Assembly: GCA_963693305.1 (NCBI GenBank)
Contig: OY855903.1
Span: 36,302,751-36,366,750 of the forward strand
Source of the DNA: Meandrina meandrites
Taxonomy: Eukaryota; Cnidaria; Anthozoa; Scleractinia; Meandrinidae
Direction of reading: 5' to 3'
Length of the DNA stretch: 64,000 nucleotides
The translations under genes were made by a program, and so were the position numbers. How positions within the stretch are numbered: position 1 is the stretch's first letter; every line of letters starts with the position of its first letter. The notes beneath the pieces were generated by a model. The model ran no database searches. It saw only the letters and a program-made list of their open reading frames with translations, and was not told where the DNA came from. This document shows, piece after piece, positions 41,312 to 51,600 of this stretch.

Positions 41312-42221
41312 CAGGTCGTTAAAATCCACTTTCGGATGTTGGTTGCTGTTACTCTGATATCTTGCCTGGTGCCACTTTTGCGCCAGAATTCTGGCAGCCT
41401 CTTGTTGATGGCTCATCGTATCTCAAGAAAAATGCGTTGCCTCTTGGCTGAGGGAACTGTGGGAAGATGTGTTTGACATAAACCTGCATTAAATGATCGA
41501 GCTCCGCATAGATGGCCAGAGGAGCGGGACCATCACTCTGCCTCTTGTGTTGAGGTACAAGCAGGACTTTATGGCCAGTTGTCGCGTCAGTTTTGGCCTC
41601 GTAATACTCTCGCATCTTCAGGTTTCCTAAAGCGCCAGGACGGGTACCTGTCTTAAGTGATAAGTGTGATCAAGTAATCCCTGGCCTTGCACATCTCGTT
41701 ACAATTCAGTATGCAATTCTCTTCGGCCCTGGTGAAGTCCTTCTTGGCACTGATGATAACTGGTGACGAAAGAAAGGTCTTCACATCTTCCGTGGTGAGG
41801 CGGTTTGTGCCGTTTGGTTGGTTTCCACCTTTCCGTCGAGGTCAACTGTCTTTCTCCAACCTCCCAGCTTTGGGATGATACGAAAGATTCGCCTCATGTC
41901 ATCGTGAAGAGGAGGGAACTCTGAGGTGCGCACATGATCTTCTACCACAAATGTCAGGAAGTTTTGGTAGGTGCCCAGATAGCCGTTGATGGTTTCTGAC
42001 TTGAGGGTCATAAGCTTAACATCTACCCAGTCTGTCCAGAGTATCTGGCCCTCGTCTGCAGGCAGTATGTCTATGTCCTCTCCTCCGGGCTGGGCTGAAG
42101 ATCTTCTAACATTCTTTTTATGTGAGACGCGTGCTGCAGGCGATTCCTGTTCTTCTTTCGACCTGCATCGGCAGTGTTGAGCCAACAGTAAAAGAGTACG
42201 AGCCACTTGTGGCGGATTCAA
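41312..42221 (-). pseudogene. Second Crypton-like tyrosine recombinase, cut by a LINE
   Basis: Minus-strand pieces: 42221-41781 (DWVDVKLMTLKSETINGYLG with TYQNFLTFVVEDHV; the core-binding region), about 41800-41650 in another frame (RLTTEDVKTFLSSPVIISAK, NEMCKARDYLITL), 41615-41400 (KMREYYEAKTDATTGHKVLL, PQHKRQSDGPAPLAIY), and 41400-41312 after a shift (INKRLPEFWRKSGTRQDIRV, TATNIRKWILTTC). The last block holds the catalytic Arg, and the gene ends at the LINE poly(A). The His box and Tyr nucleophile are lost. It is a relative of 34752-37634, but diverged. Confidence 0.65.
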
Positions 42222-43536
42222 CAGAAACTAATAGAGTCTAAAAGCCAGTCTTCATTTCCAAACATTCAACACGCCAAATGATAGCAAATGAGCCCAAACA
42301 AACGAAGGTGAACTTGGTTTGGAAGAGAAGTGCGTTTAAACTCTTTCCGTCTGGAATCAGAGTTCCCGACCGCTAAGTTTACCGCCATTTTAGCGATCAT
42401 GGAACAAACGAACCTCACTTCTTTGAGGCTCGCTAGCGATCTTGCGGGTATTCAGACGTAATGATGTCCTTCTACCACCAGACGGGTGCAAATATATGTC
42501 AAATAAGCGAGAATCAGTGGAGAGAAGTGCACTTCATGCGTGAAGGTGAGCATTAACTTGTCCGATTAAAATCTTAAGAGGCTTTGCGCACGAAAAGCTT
42601 ACGTCACAATATTTGCTGTACCGATCCATTTCCAGATCTTCCAACTGAATTACAAAAACAGGAAGAGAAACAAAAAACCTTTTGTTACCCCGAACAATGA
42701 AACAAGGATAAACATTTAGATTCGTTCTGGAACAATGATTCGCTAATAGTAATATTCTCTTCTTTTTTTCTCCAAGAACAAGCTCAAACTAGCGAAAATA
42801 AATGCAGGACAGTGTTTAACACATGTAAACAAACCCACATGCAAATTTTGGAGTTGTTTTTGACAATGTTCAATTTAGCCAAAAACTTAATGTGCACTTC
42901 TTGTCTTCACCCCTTCAATTTCTCCTGCAACTAGATATGCATTTTGATTCGTAGCGGTGGCGCAACGCTTTCGTCTTCTTAAGGGTGAATAGGTACCCGT
43001 GCAGTTTCTTTGTCCAGTGACAGGATCATTACTGAACTCCAGGTACCTGGCTTTTCTTTTCTTTGACAATAAGGCCTTACTTTGCGCGATGAGACTGCTT
43101 ATTACAGGAAGCTTCTCTTTCCGTCGCCTCGAGTGACGCTGCCCCCTGTCAAATTCTAAAAAAAGTCTATTGATTGTGAGAAAAGTGATTACAGAATTTG
43201 AATAAACTTTTTATGATACATGGCTAAATGACATATAAAAAATCAAAAGGATAAAACTTACAGAATAAAAAGATTCATTCTTACCGTCTTGATCCTCCAT
43301 CTTGAATCAAATCAGCACTGGAACCTAGTCTTTAATCTGATATCTTTCCAGTGTCATGAAATAGTGATTATCATAAATTGACACGTAATTTATTTTTTAC
43401 GATAATAGATTATAAGATTATAATAATCTAATAACAGATTATAATAACCCTATTATAATCTATTATTATTATAATCCACAGATTAATATTAATCCGAGTT
43501 GTCCTTCCCAACAATTTCTCGATACAGATTTCGGTT
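42222..43536. other. Gene-free DNA, AT palindrome patch at 43395-43495
   Basis: The ORF at 42887-43069 has no recognised domain. Near 43395-43495 is a run of TATTATAATC-type inverted micro-repeats (AGATTATAATAACC, ATTATAATCTATTATTATT) that could extrude hairpins. Otherwise nothing is supported. Confidence 0.45.
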
Positions 43537-44530
43537 TTAAAATTCACTTTCATTGGTTTCCCAAAATTTGTTTGTACCCAACTCACATGGGACTGCCTTT
43601 GGCTTGTAGTCTAACATTGAACTTAGACGAAATTCTTTCTGCATACTTGTTTTTGACATGACAATCTGTACCTGGGACTTATTGCAACAAAACGCGCCTT
43701 CTACTTTTCCTCCCCACTGGCACCCAGCGTTATTGCATAGACCCACTTGCCCCCCACTGAGGTTCGACCTTCCGGTAGAGAGGTGAGTTCAATGTTTCAT
43801 TATCCCATAGGGCATTTAACTCTTCACTCATGACGTCCTTCCACCAGTTACATAGTCATCAACATACTTTGATCTGACATGTTCTCTGGAAGAGTAACGT
43901 CTAACATTGGCACCTTCGTTCCCATCTTTTGGCATCTCAGGTTCCTCTGGTTTAACAGAATAAGGTAACAATTCAACACTTGTCAATATTGTCAAACCTC
44001 TCAGTGAACTTGACACATCAGATTTGCTTGACAGTATTTTGGTGAAAGGCTAGACCTGTCATGACTTTCTCAGCTCTAGGATCCAATTTGGTTTTGTTCG
44101 GCATATATACGTAACATACTGTACCAAACACATGCATGTTGGACAAATTGGGTTTGATACCTGTCAAACACTCATAGGGAGTCTAACTTGTCCTGGGATT
44201 GAAACACCTGTTGCGTATATGTGCTGATGTCATGACAGCATATGTGCACAACTGTTTGGGCAACTCTACATCAATCAGTAGACATAGCAAAGAGTGACCT
44301 CCATGCCCACTCAGCTGTCCCATTTTGTTGGGGTGAGTAAGAAGCTGATTTTTCATGCTTAATGTGGTGCTTTCAAATAGGAGATTTGAACTCTTTGCCA
44401 ATGTATTCCCCCCACTGCTCAGTTGCCCTAACAGCATCACTCTTGTTCTTAAGAAAATACACCCCTGAAACACTACTGAAACATCTGCTAGAAAATGAAC
44501 AGGCAAGCAACACTGCTTAAAACTACACAT
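43537..44530 (-). pseudogene. Copia (Ty1) retrotransposon pol remnant
   Basis: Stop-ridden minus-strand translation in Copia order. Integrase: EQWGEYIGKEFKSPI and HEKSASYSPQQNGTAEWAW (44420-44290). Then PYECLTGIKPNLSNMHVFG with VCYVYMPNKTKLDPRAEK (44190-44060), the PYE..tg.KP...h.rvFG block after integrase. Then VGGKWVYAITLGASGEEK and KARFVAISP (about 43760-43680), the start of the Copia RT. A late block, SMLDYKPKAVPCELGTNKFW (43620-43550), resembles the region before RNase H. Much of the RT is deleted. No LTRs found. Confidence 0.72.
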
Positions 44531-44679
44531 ACACTGAAGATTGCTCTTATTTTTTTGTTGTCATCAGTAAAAATGCATCCTCCATTTAAGATATTCCTCT
44601 AAATGAACACGGTAAAAGAACATTAACAACTTTTATTAAATTCTCAACCTCAGTTATTGTATTTCTAGCTTTGTGATTG

Positions 44680-44990
44680 GATGGTTTCTTTGAATGTTCG
44701 AGGGATTCGTGACTTTTATAAGCAAAAATCAATTTTTTACTTGGATTGAAAAACAAAAAGCAGATATTGCATTCCTTCGAGAAACATACAGCATGCCGGA
44801 AGTTGTCAACGAATGGAAATTTCAGTACAGGGGACAAATGTTTTTCTCTCACGGCTCTAACCACAGTAGAGGAGTTGTTGTACTTATTAGTGAGACACTT
44901 CAATTTGATCTAATATGTTTGAAAGAAGATATTCACGGCCGTTTTGTCGCTATACAAGCTCTTGTTCAAGAAGCACCCTTCTAATTACTT
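44680..44990 (+). pseudogene. L1-type endonuclease fragment
   Basis: Plus-strand fragment of LINE ORF2: MVSLNVRGIRDFYKQKS, then after a frameshift near 44735, WIEKQKADIAFLRETYS, FFSHGSNHSRGVVVLISETL and HGRFVAIQALVQEAPF. It aligns with residues 9-115 of the ORF2 at 9513-11767 (catalytic Asn and Glu present; Q to R before E). It ends at about 44990, where AT-rich DNA and a minisatellite follow. A broken scrap. Confidence 0.8.
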
Positions 44991-45029
44991 AATTTATACG
45001 TATGGAAAGCCATAACTGCCTTATGTGAT

Positions 45030-45260
45030 CGTTAATCATTACGTTTTGACGTTTCGTCATTATGTGATGTGGTCCTGTCATGTTGTATCTTTCATATTCC
45101 GTTACGTGGTGCAGTTTTGGCATTATGTTTTGAAGGTTCTTCATTACGATTTCCGCTTTTGTCATTATGTGATGAGGTTTGATCATTATGTGTTGCAGTT
45201 CCTTCATTATGTGGTGCGGTTCCTTCGTTATGTGGTTTCACCATTATGTAATGTTTTCTA
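45030..45260 (+). repeat. Minisatellite, unit about 23-25 bases (TCATTATGTGRTGNRGTT)
   Basis: About nine degenerate units such as CGTCATTATGTGATGTGGTC, TTCATTATGTGGTGCGGTTC and ATCATTATGTGTTGCAGTTC. The array is open in two frames (HYVxxF-type translation), which explains the ORFs seen across it. Confidence 0.8.
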
Positions 45261-45412
45261 TTTTTGGCAAGTCGAGTTTACTTCCGGTGTCAATCATTAT
45301 TTCCCAGGTCCCTCTCGTCTCTAAGAACCCGCTTGACCAGTTTGCTCTACAAGATACTTTGTGTAGCATACTTTACATATGTTTTGCCTTTTTGCCTTTC
45401 GGAAAAAAAATC

Positions 45413-45850
45413 ATGGAGGACATTTTGAAGGAGTTGCATTTGGAATCTCTTATTCCCCATTTTTTAGCTGAACGAATGGAGCCTGTGAACGTGGCGGCAT
45501 TATCGGACGAAGAACTTTGTCGTGTAGGTGTAACAACGATTGGAGATCGCCTTCATCTCCGTGATCTTTGTGCCGTTGCCAAAAAAGATCGTAGGCACAA
45601 GTCAGTGGCGTCAAATGTTCTCCAGGAACGCATGGCTCTGTTTAATGGTCGTAATAGCAGAAGGGCTGATCGCAAAAAAAGGCAGTTGCAAAAAGGAGTT
45701 GGACAGTTAGTTTCGTTTGTGTTGCTGATCGCCACCAAAGCAAAATTCCCACCTCTACAGAGAAACAAGTTCTTTTTCAGGCAGAAAGAGGAGGGAGAAT
45801 CAGGAACAAATCCTGAGCCACTGTCACTGCAGCAAAAGTCAGGCTGAGGC
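45413..45850 (+). pseudogene. SAM-domain gene fragment with a 'FVCxADR...PT..EKQ' motif, frameshifted
   Basis: From MEDILKELHLESLIPHFLAE about 60 residues form a SAM-like helical domain (VNVAALSDEELCRVGVTTIG, DRLHLRDLCAVAKK). A basic linker follows (RRADRKKRQ). At the A run near 45675 the meaningful frame shifts to KAVAKRSWTVSFVCVADRHQ then SKIPTSTEKQVLFQAERGG. This SAM plus aromatic/Cys motif recurs in large uncharacterised multigene families of corals and fish, some annotated as G2/M-phase E3 ligase-like. The motif half also occurs at 56506-56805. A partial, broken copy. No upstream exon is apparent; the minisatellite adjoins it. Confidence 0.55.
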
Positions 45851-45854
45851 AGAT

Positions 45855-46064
45855 GTGAAAAAAGAAGTAGCCCTTCGCCAGCAAGAATTGGCCTTACAGC
45901 AGAAGCGTCAAGAGCAGTTTGAAGCCCAAATGCTTCAGCGGCAGCAGTATCAACAGCAACAAGCTTTGCAACAACAACAGCAGTTTAATCTGCAGCAGCA
46001 GCAGTTTCAACAAACTCAGAATTTAATCATAGCTTTATTGGAAAAAATGTCGTCAAAAGGCTAA
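45855..46064 (+). CDS. Gln-rich coiled-coil ORF end, possibly Harbinger DNA-binding ORF
   Basis: Frame AEADVKKEVALRQQELALQQ, then a 40-residue Gln-rich heptad stretch, ending IIALLEKMSSKG. Such Q/K-rich helical tails end the Myb/trihelix-like accessory protein of many PIF/Harbinger elements, and a Harbinger transposase lies convergently 700 bases away. No Myb domain is visible, so it would be a fragment. It could instead be the tail of the SAM-containing gene just upstream. Confidence 0.4.
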   Translation: MKKEVALRQQELALQQKRQEQFEAQMLQRQQYQQQQALQQQQQFNLQQQQFQQTQNLIIALLEKMSSKG

Positions 46065-46769
46065 AATATTAACTGCTTGACGATTGAGTTTGTGAAATTG
46101 GTTTGTTGTTAAGGACACCAATTATTTGAAAAGATTCATTGTCTTTTGATATACTTTTATAACTTACACTATTTCATGGTTTGTTGTATCATTTTTATAC
46201 ACTCATTGTTGTGTACAACTTTTAATGTATGCCATTGCTTTCCTTGGCTGCTTTTTCCAATGGCTTTTAGTTAAAAACAAATGCTGACTTGTTTTGTGTT
46301 CTTGTTTTCTTTTAAATGCAAGTGTTGATTATGCTTACCATGGTGGTCACAAGCTTGAACTTATGTTTGGGAGACTTAGAACTTGTAGTTTGAATTGAGT
46401 CTGACTGTGGGCAGTTCATAATAAAGTTGTCACACTTGTCATATATGGATACCATTGCATTCTATTGTTTTATCTTAAGGGATAATATATTAATGCATTT
46501 AATTTTACAACAAACAATAATAATGAAATTAGAATCCAGAAGCAATCTTAACTCTAACTTCAGTTTCTAAGGTGTTCTGTTTATCTTACTTTTTGTTAAT
46601 TTGTACTTGGTAAAATCAACAACTCTGAAAATATGATATAAGTGAAAACATTTGTACATGAGAGAAAGTAAAATGGCAATTAAGCCTTTTGATCCTGAGT
46701 TAAATGGGGTTTTAAAATCTTTCCCTGGCTATTTCACATCAGCTCAGTTTGTGTACCCATTATTAACTA
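46065..46769. other. Gene-free spacer between convergent fragments
   Basis: AT-rich. The ORF at 46652-46846 overlaps the transposase 3' end on the opposite strand and shows no domain. Possible poly(A) signals on the plus strand (AATAAAG near 46420). Confidence 0.4.
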
Positions 46770-47825
46770 TTATACCAGATAGTCTTGAACGGTTGGGGGA
46801 TCAAGTTGAAAGAATGTTGAAGTATTGTTACCATATAGACATGTAAGAGTGTTCCTTAAAAGGGCAGCAACTATATCATGCTTTCCAACTGCACTTAATC
46901 CTAGCTTTAAGTTGTTCTTGAAGTCTAGAAACTTGAAGTCGTTCAAGACATCGCCAAACAGCCATTCAACTGACACCCTAACAGCACTCATTGCTTCGTT
47001 AAATGCTTGCATGTTTGCTGTAAATACTGGGACCTCCCCTATTCGGTAGGGGGCCATTAAATGAGGACGAAGGGGGTAGGCAGGGTCTCCATAGAGACAC
47101 AGAACGTCCCCTCTCGGGCTGTAATCTTCTCTTTTAAGGCTAGTTAGCAGGCCAGAATCATTCCTGCATCGTCAGAAGCATTCCTGCATCGTGACATCGA
47201 CCCTCCACCGGACCATAAAGATTTCCTATCAGACCATCGGGTAGTGCCACAGATTGAAATTTTAACGCGTGTACACGCTTGTGCCCATTGTACACTATGC
47301 GCTGTTTTTCTCCAGGGCGGCATATAGGGCGGACAGTCCCATCAACGAAACCAAAACAATTAGTGAGGGGACTTCCTTGCCTACTTATCGCGTTCACGTA
47401 TTCTTGAAGGTTAAGCAGGGAGAGAAATGGCTGATTCCAAGAGGTTAAACGAAAACCATGTACTCTATAGAACCAGTCAAGTACTGTGTTCGTGATCATG
47501 CATAGCTCTGGAATTGGACGAGCAAAAGTCGAAATTAAATCGAAATATCGGCATGGGTAGGCTTATCTTTTAAGCAGTAGGCAAAGTCCTTCCATTCCGC
47601 TACAGACTGTGGGCATCTGAATGTTGCTGGAATCTGAAAACCATCCAGCAGAGTTGTAAGATCGTCTTTGGCCACTCTAAAGTGGGCTTCACACTCACAA
47701 GAATCAAATGAATCCAAACAAAATGGATCAAAATCCCAGTACGGATATGAAGGATTAACGGGCTCGTAATAATCGTACAGGAACAAAAATTCTCCATCAT
47801 GGAGCAAATCATCAGCGTAAGCCAT
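46770..47825 (-). pseudogene. PIF/Harbinger (HARBI1-like) DDE transposase, frameshifted
   Basis: Minus-strand protein of about 350 residues in three frames. N-terminus (47825-47535): CECEAHFRVAKDDLTTLLDG, QIPATFRCPQ. Middle (47560-47158): YPCRYFDLISTFARPIPELC, LTNCFGFVDGTVRPICRPG (first Asp), VYNGHKRVHALKFQSVALPD, VEGRCHDAGML (second Asp). C-terminus (47160-46770): REDYSPRGDVLCLYGDPAYP, NEAMSAVRVSVEWLFGDV (Glu) and LYGNNTSTFFQLDPPT. Breaks: one frameshift near 47565 and a 20-base tandem duplication (TTCCTGCATCGT...) at about 47160-47192. The DDE triad is otherwise preserved. Terminal inverted repeats were not found. Confidence 0.82.
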
Positions 47826-48054
47826 TACCAGCCATTACCATCTTGGAAAGACATCTTCCTCTCTAAATGTTGTTTCAGTCTTGCTTTTTTAACTTTTGGA
47901 CTTAATTAGTGAACCGACTGTCTTCTGTGAAAACTTAAATGACAATAAGCGTCAAATTTTCGTGCCCTTTTACCGGACTCGACCCAGTCTACCAAATACG
48001 CATCCGACCGTCGTAGTCAACCGTAGCCGACAATCTTAAAGTCCCTATCATTTG

Positions 48055-48372
48055 CGACGGAGGATGACAGAGATGAAGCCGTGTATCTAGCCAATTCTGC
48101 CGCTGTTGCCATCCAGTCATGGAAGTGCCACTTGCTGAGTTCAACAAACCAAGATCAGGCTCGCTTGGACATCATTGATTCCCTCGAGCCTCGGGCAGTT
48201 TTCATTGTCAATGACTGGGCGATGCAATTTTTACCTCAGACATACAGAGAGTCACAAACAGATTGGTTTGGCAAACGTGGCATATCGTGGCACATATCTG
48301 TTGTTTACCAATGGATGGAAGGAGAACTGCAGTGGCTAGGATTGATCCACATCATCCTATGGGGCGCCGAAC
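48055..48372 (+). pseudogene. Fragment of an uncharacterised cnidarian-type gene (NDWAMQFLP motif)
   Basis: Plus-strand frame DEAVYLANSAAVAIQSWKCH, ARLDIIDSLEPRAVFIVNDW, AMQFLPQTYRESQTDWFGKR, GISWHISVVYQWMEGELQWL. The WAMKFLP.kYRE.Q.DWFgKRGi.WH motif belongs, as I recall, to uncharacterised multicopy proteins of cnidarians and molluscs. The frame then runs into minisatellite DNA and ends at 48452, so the 3' part is lost. Possibly an RNase H-like enzyme domain of a transposon, but I cannot show that. Confidence 0.5.
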
Positions 48373-48399
48373 TAGTCAATATTCCCTACACATTTCCAT

Positions 48400-48605
48400 G
48401 GTCTATTGGACTTTTTATATGGTCAACTCGACATTTTTTATGGTCAACCTGACTTTGTATATAGTCAACTAAGCACTTTTTATATGGTCAACTCGACTTT
48501 TTATATGGTCAAGTAAACACTTTTTATATGATTAACTCGACTTTGTATATGGTGAACTAAACACTTTTTATATGGTCAACTCGACTTTTTTATGGTCAAG
48601 TAAAT
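48400..48605 (+). repeat. Minisatellite, 23-24 base unit in a 46-47 base dimer
   Basis: Units CACTTTTTATATGGTCAACT and CGACTTTTTATATGGTCAAG alternate for about 4-5 dimers, with variants TTTGTATATAGTC and ATGATTAAC. It truncates the gene fragment at 48055-48372. Confidence 0.85.
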
Positions 48606-48638
48606 ATTTTATTAACAGCCACCTTTTGATTTTTTAAG

Positions 48639-48665
48639 CGATGACGTCATTTTATGACGTCATCG
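48639..48665. promoter_or_regulatory. Perfect inverted repeat of CRE sites
   Basis: CGATGACGTCAT-TTT-ATGACGTCATCG: 12-base arms each containing the palindromic TGACGTCA, so two CRE/ATF sites in a 27-base hairpin. It lies in gene-free DNA. Confidence 0.6.
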
Positions 48666-51600
48666 GTTAATGCTGTAAAGCGAAAAAGCGATGGAATTTA
48701 TGGAATTTTTGGTGTGATAATTACTCCCTGAATTGAACCGAAGAGTAATGGGAACTAGGTGCATTGTTTGTATTCTTTTTGAGATCCGCCATCTTGTTTT
48801 TTGGCAAAGGAAGATATTTTTTTGCAGCTTGTATCATCACCGATCGGCAAACCTTATTTCATTTGTAGCTGTTAAATTGAGATTTCGAGTCTGGAGTGAG
48901 TGTTGCACTTTATCAGTTATCGAATAAATTTGGCATAAAGTTAAGAAGTGATGTCTGTCGTGACTGCAGACGAAGCAACCGATTATTAGCAGTTTTGAAA
49001 CATCTGTTGAAAAGGTGAGCCATCGTAAACCTTTTTTTAAGCGATGACGATGACGTGATCGATTAATCTCGCCGTGCGAGTGGACAGGATCTGTTGTTGT
49101 CTGTTGCCTGTTGTGATTAACCGATCTGTAGAACCGAATACTGGGAAAAGAAATCAAGTCAACTCAACAAGAAATCGTCGCATAGAACTCAAAGCAAAAT
49201 ACTCCTGGGCCGTTAGAAAGGACTAATATAAAGCATAAACGAAAGAAACAAATTATATTTGATGCGTTCTATAAGATTTAGTAAACAGAAATCTCTCCAT
49301 TCTTTAAAACAAAAGGTGTAAACAATTTTAGACAGCGTTTGACCTTGCATCGTATATCGTATATCGTATGTCACGCCAAGATAACGCAATTTTTGTTGAA
49401 CAATCATTCAGCACAGAAGTTGTCAGTTACTTTTATTTACCCTAATGTTTTGACAAATGTCCTGAAAATTATCAAAGACCCCTTGTGAAACGTCATCGCT
49501 TCTGCATGCATCGCGTGCCGTTTATTAATTAATGACGTCCAGAATACATTGCACCCCAACTCAAACAAAGATGTGAAGGCGTTGCAGCAAATCTCCTCGG
49601 CGTGTGCCATTTCCAAGCAGGCCTTCGAGGCCATGGAAATCTACAGAGTAATGACATTCGAAATGTGGCAGCATTGACGGCTATAGGTACCAACAGCTCT
49701 TCGACTAACTCTATCCCATCTTTAAGCTCGGTGTCGATTGCAACCGAGCTTGTGCGGCGACAGGCTCGATTTCTGCCGTCCTCTTGTGTTCTGTCTTTCC
49801 TCCCCGAGAAGTGACGGCTGGACGCGTGAGTGGCCGATCGTGTCTGTGACGTAGATTCAAAATTTAATTTATGCATCATTTCTGATCACCGGAAATGGCA
49901 TAAAAAATATATGTTTTCTCGTTCCAATACGAACTTTGCCTTACGGCTTACCCGATAAGTTTATATTTTAGATTGCTAAAGGAGTATCGAGTGTCTAAAA
50001 AAATTCTGAGACAAAGCGAAGCAAATGTTACTGAGAATCGTGACAAGCCGACACAGACTCACTACTGCGGATTTGTCTTTGTTTTGACATGTTACACGTT
50101 TGCATGATGCTCTGCTCGAGCAGTTTGGTTCGCTTCTATTTGCAAGATATTTTGACTTCGCAAAATGTTCCCTCTGAACGGACAAGATCTGAAAATTTTT
50201 CATTAAAGATGATGATTACTTGCATTTAAACAGCTAAGCTCGGCTGTCTCATTTAACTGTTACAAATCTTGCAAGATGTGTTGTATCTTATCATGGATGA
50301 AATATCTTTGTCCGGCTTCACCAGAGACTGCTGTAACTTATACACGTAATAGCTATTTAGTTTGTTTTGAAGAGACGCGAAGCTAGTTCTGGCTCCAACA
50401 TTTGCGAACAGCAATGGACTTGTATGTCGCCGTCTCTTTCGCAATGTCACCACCGTTTCTGACAGGTTGAATTACAAAACTATTTTCACCATTACCCAGC
50501 TCCTCTAATGCTTTCTTGTTGTAAATCTTCCAGGTTTAAAGTTTAAAGCGCTCCAAAACATAGGCTCGATTGCCGCCGTATTCTCGGGTCCTTTCTCTGA
50601 CAACATAATTTATGCAGCCTGTTTGGCCTGACAAAAATCTGCAGGCAGAATTCTGATTGGCTAAGGCAAACAAAGGAAACCTCGCGCATCCAGCCGTGCT
50701 TTCGGGGGGATGACCGCAGGCTCATTTTCCCGAAAAAGCGGCTGGAAATCGAGCCTAGCGCGGCAATGCCCAACTAATAACACACATGGAGCAACAGCAG
50801 ACTTACTGTATTTTGCGAAACAAGACGAAACGAAACGAAATGAGGAATAAACCTTTAGAAATGAACTCATCAAGTATAACAACTGTCACATTTCTCTGTG
50901 TGATAACCTAAAAAAGGAATAAAACACCAGAAGCGCAGAATTGTAAATTCCAAGATCTGTATTTTGCGAAACGAGCTCTTCGTGACGATATTTAACTAAT
51001 ATGTTCGCATTCGGTAACACTTTTCTTAAATACAACTTGATGCAGGGATGATTTTCGGAGCAAAACTTATTAGTACTTTGTTTCGCAAATTACAGATCTG
51101 CTTTTTTGTAAAATGAGCTCCTCATAGACTGTGGCAGTATTTAACATATTTCTTTACATTCATGAACACTTCTTGTAAATAATATAACTCGATGAAGTGA
51201 TTACTTTTGAACAAAAATTCTGAGCAAAAAGGTAATTATAGTGCTTCATTTCGCAAATTACAGATCAAAGTCTGACATTTGATTTCGGCAGTCCTGCAGC
51301 TGAACACTTAAGAGCAAATTTTTCTGAAGACCGCGTGGAATCGGAAAAATGTGGCACATGCTTACAAAATCAACTACCTTTATTTTTTGCTCACAGATAC
51401 CCTATGGTGAGTCAATAAACGTGGTGAATTTTTTTGTTCAAATCTATTTTTATTATCGAGAAAATACTAAAAAACTGTAACGAGCGCCCGCTGCCATAAA
51501 ATGCCGAAACGAAAGCGACGAGCATGGCCTCGAGAACTTTGCTCCTCAAAGGCGCAAAAGGAAGCAGGCCTTTCTCATATTGGGACTTTTGTACAGGAAG

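Noticed and set aside
44586..44903. Minus-strand 105-codon ORF
   Set aside because: Lies opposite a recognisable L1-type endonuclease on the plus strand.
45025..45324. Plus-strand ORF rich in HYV repeats
   Set aside because: Pure translation of a minisatellite, open in more than one frame.
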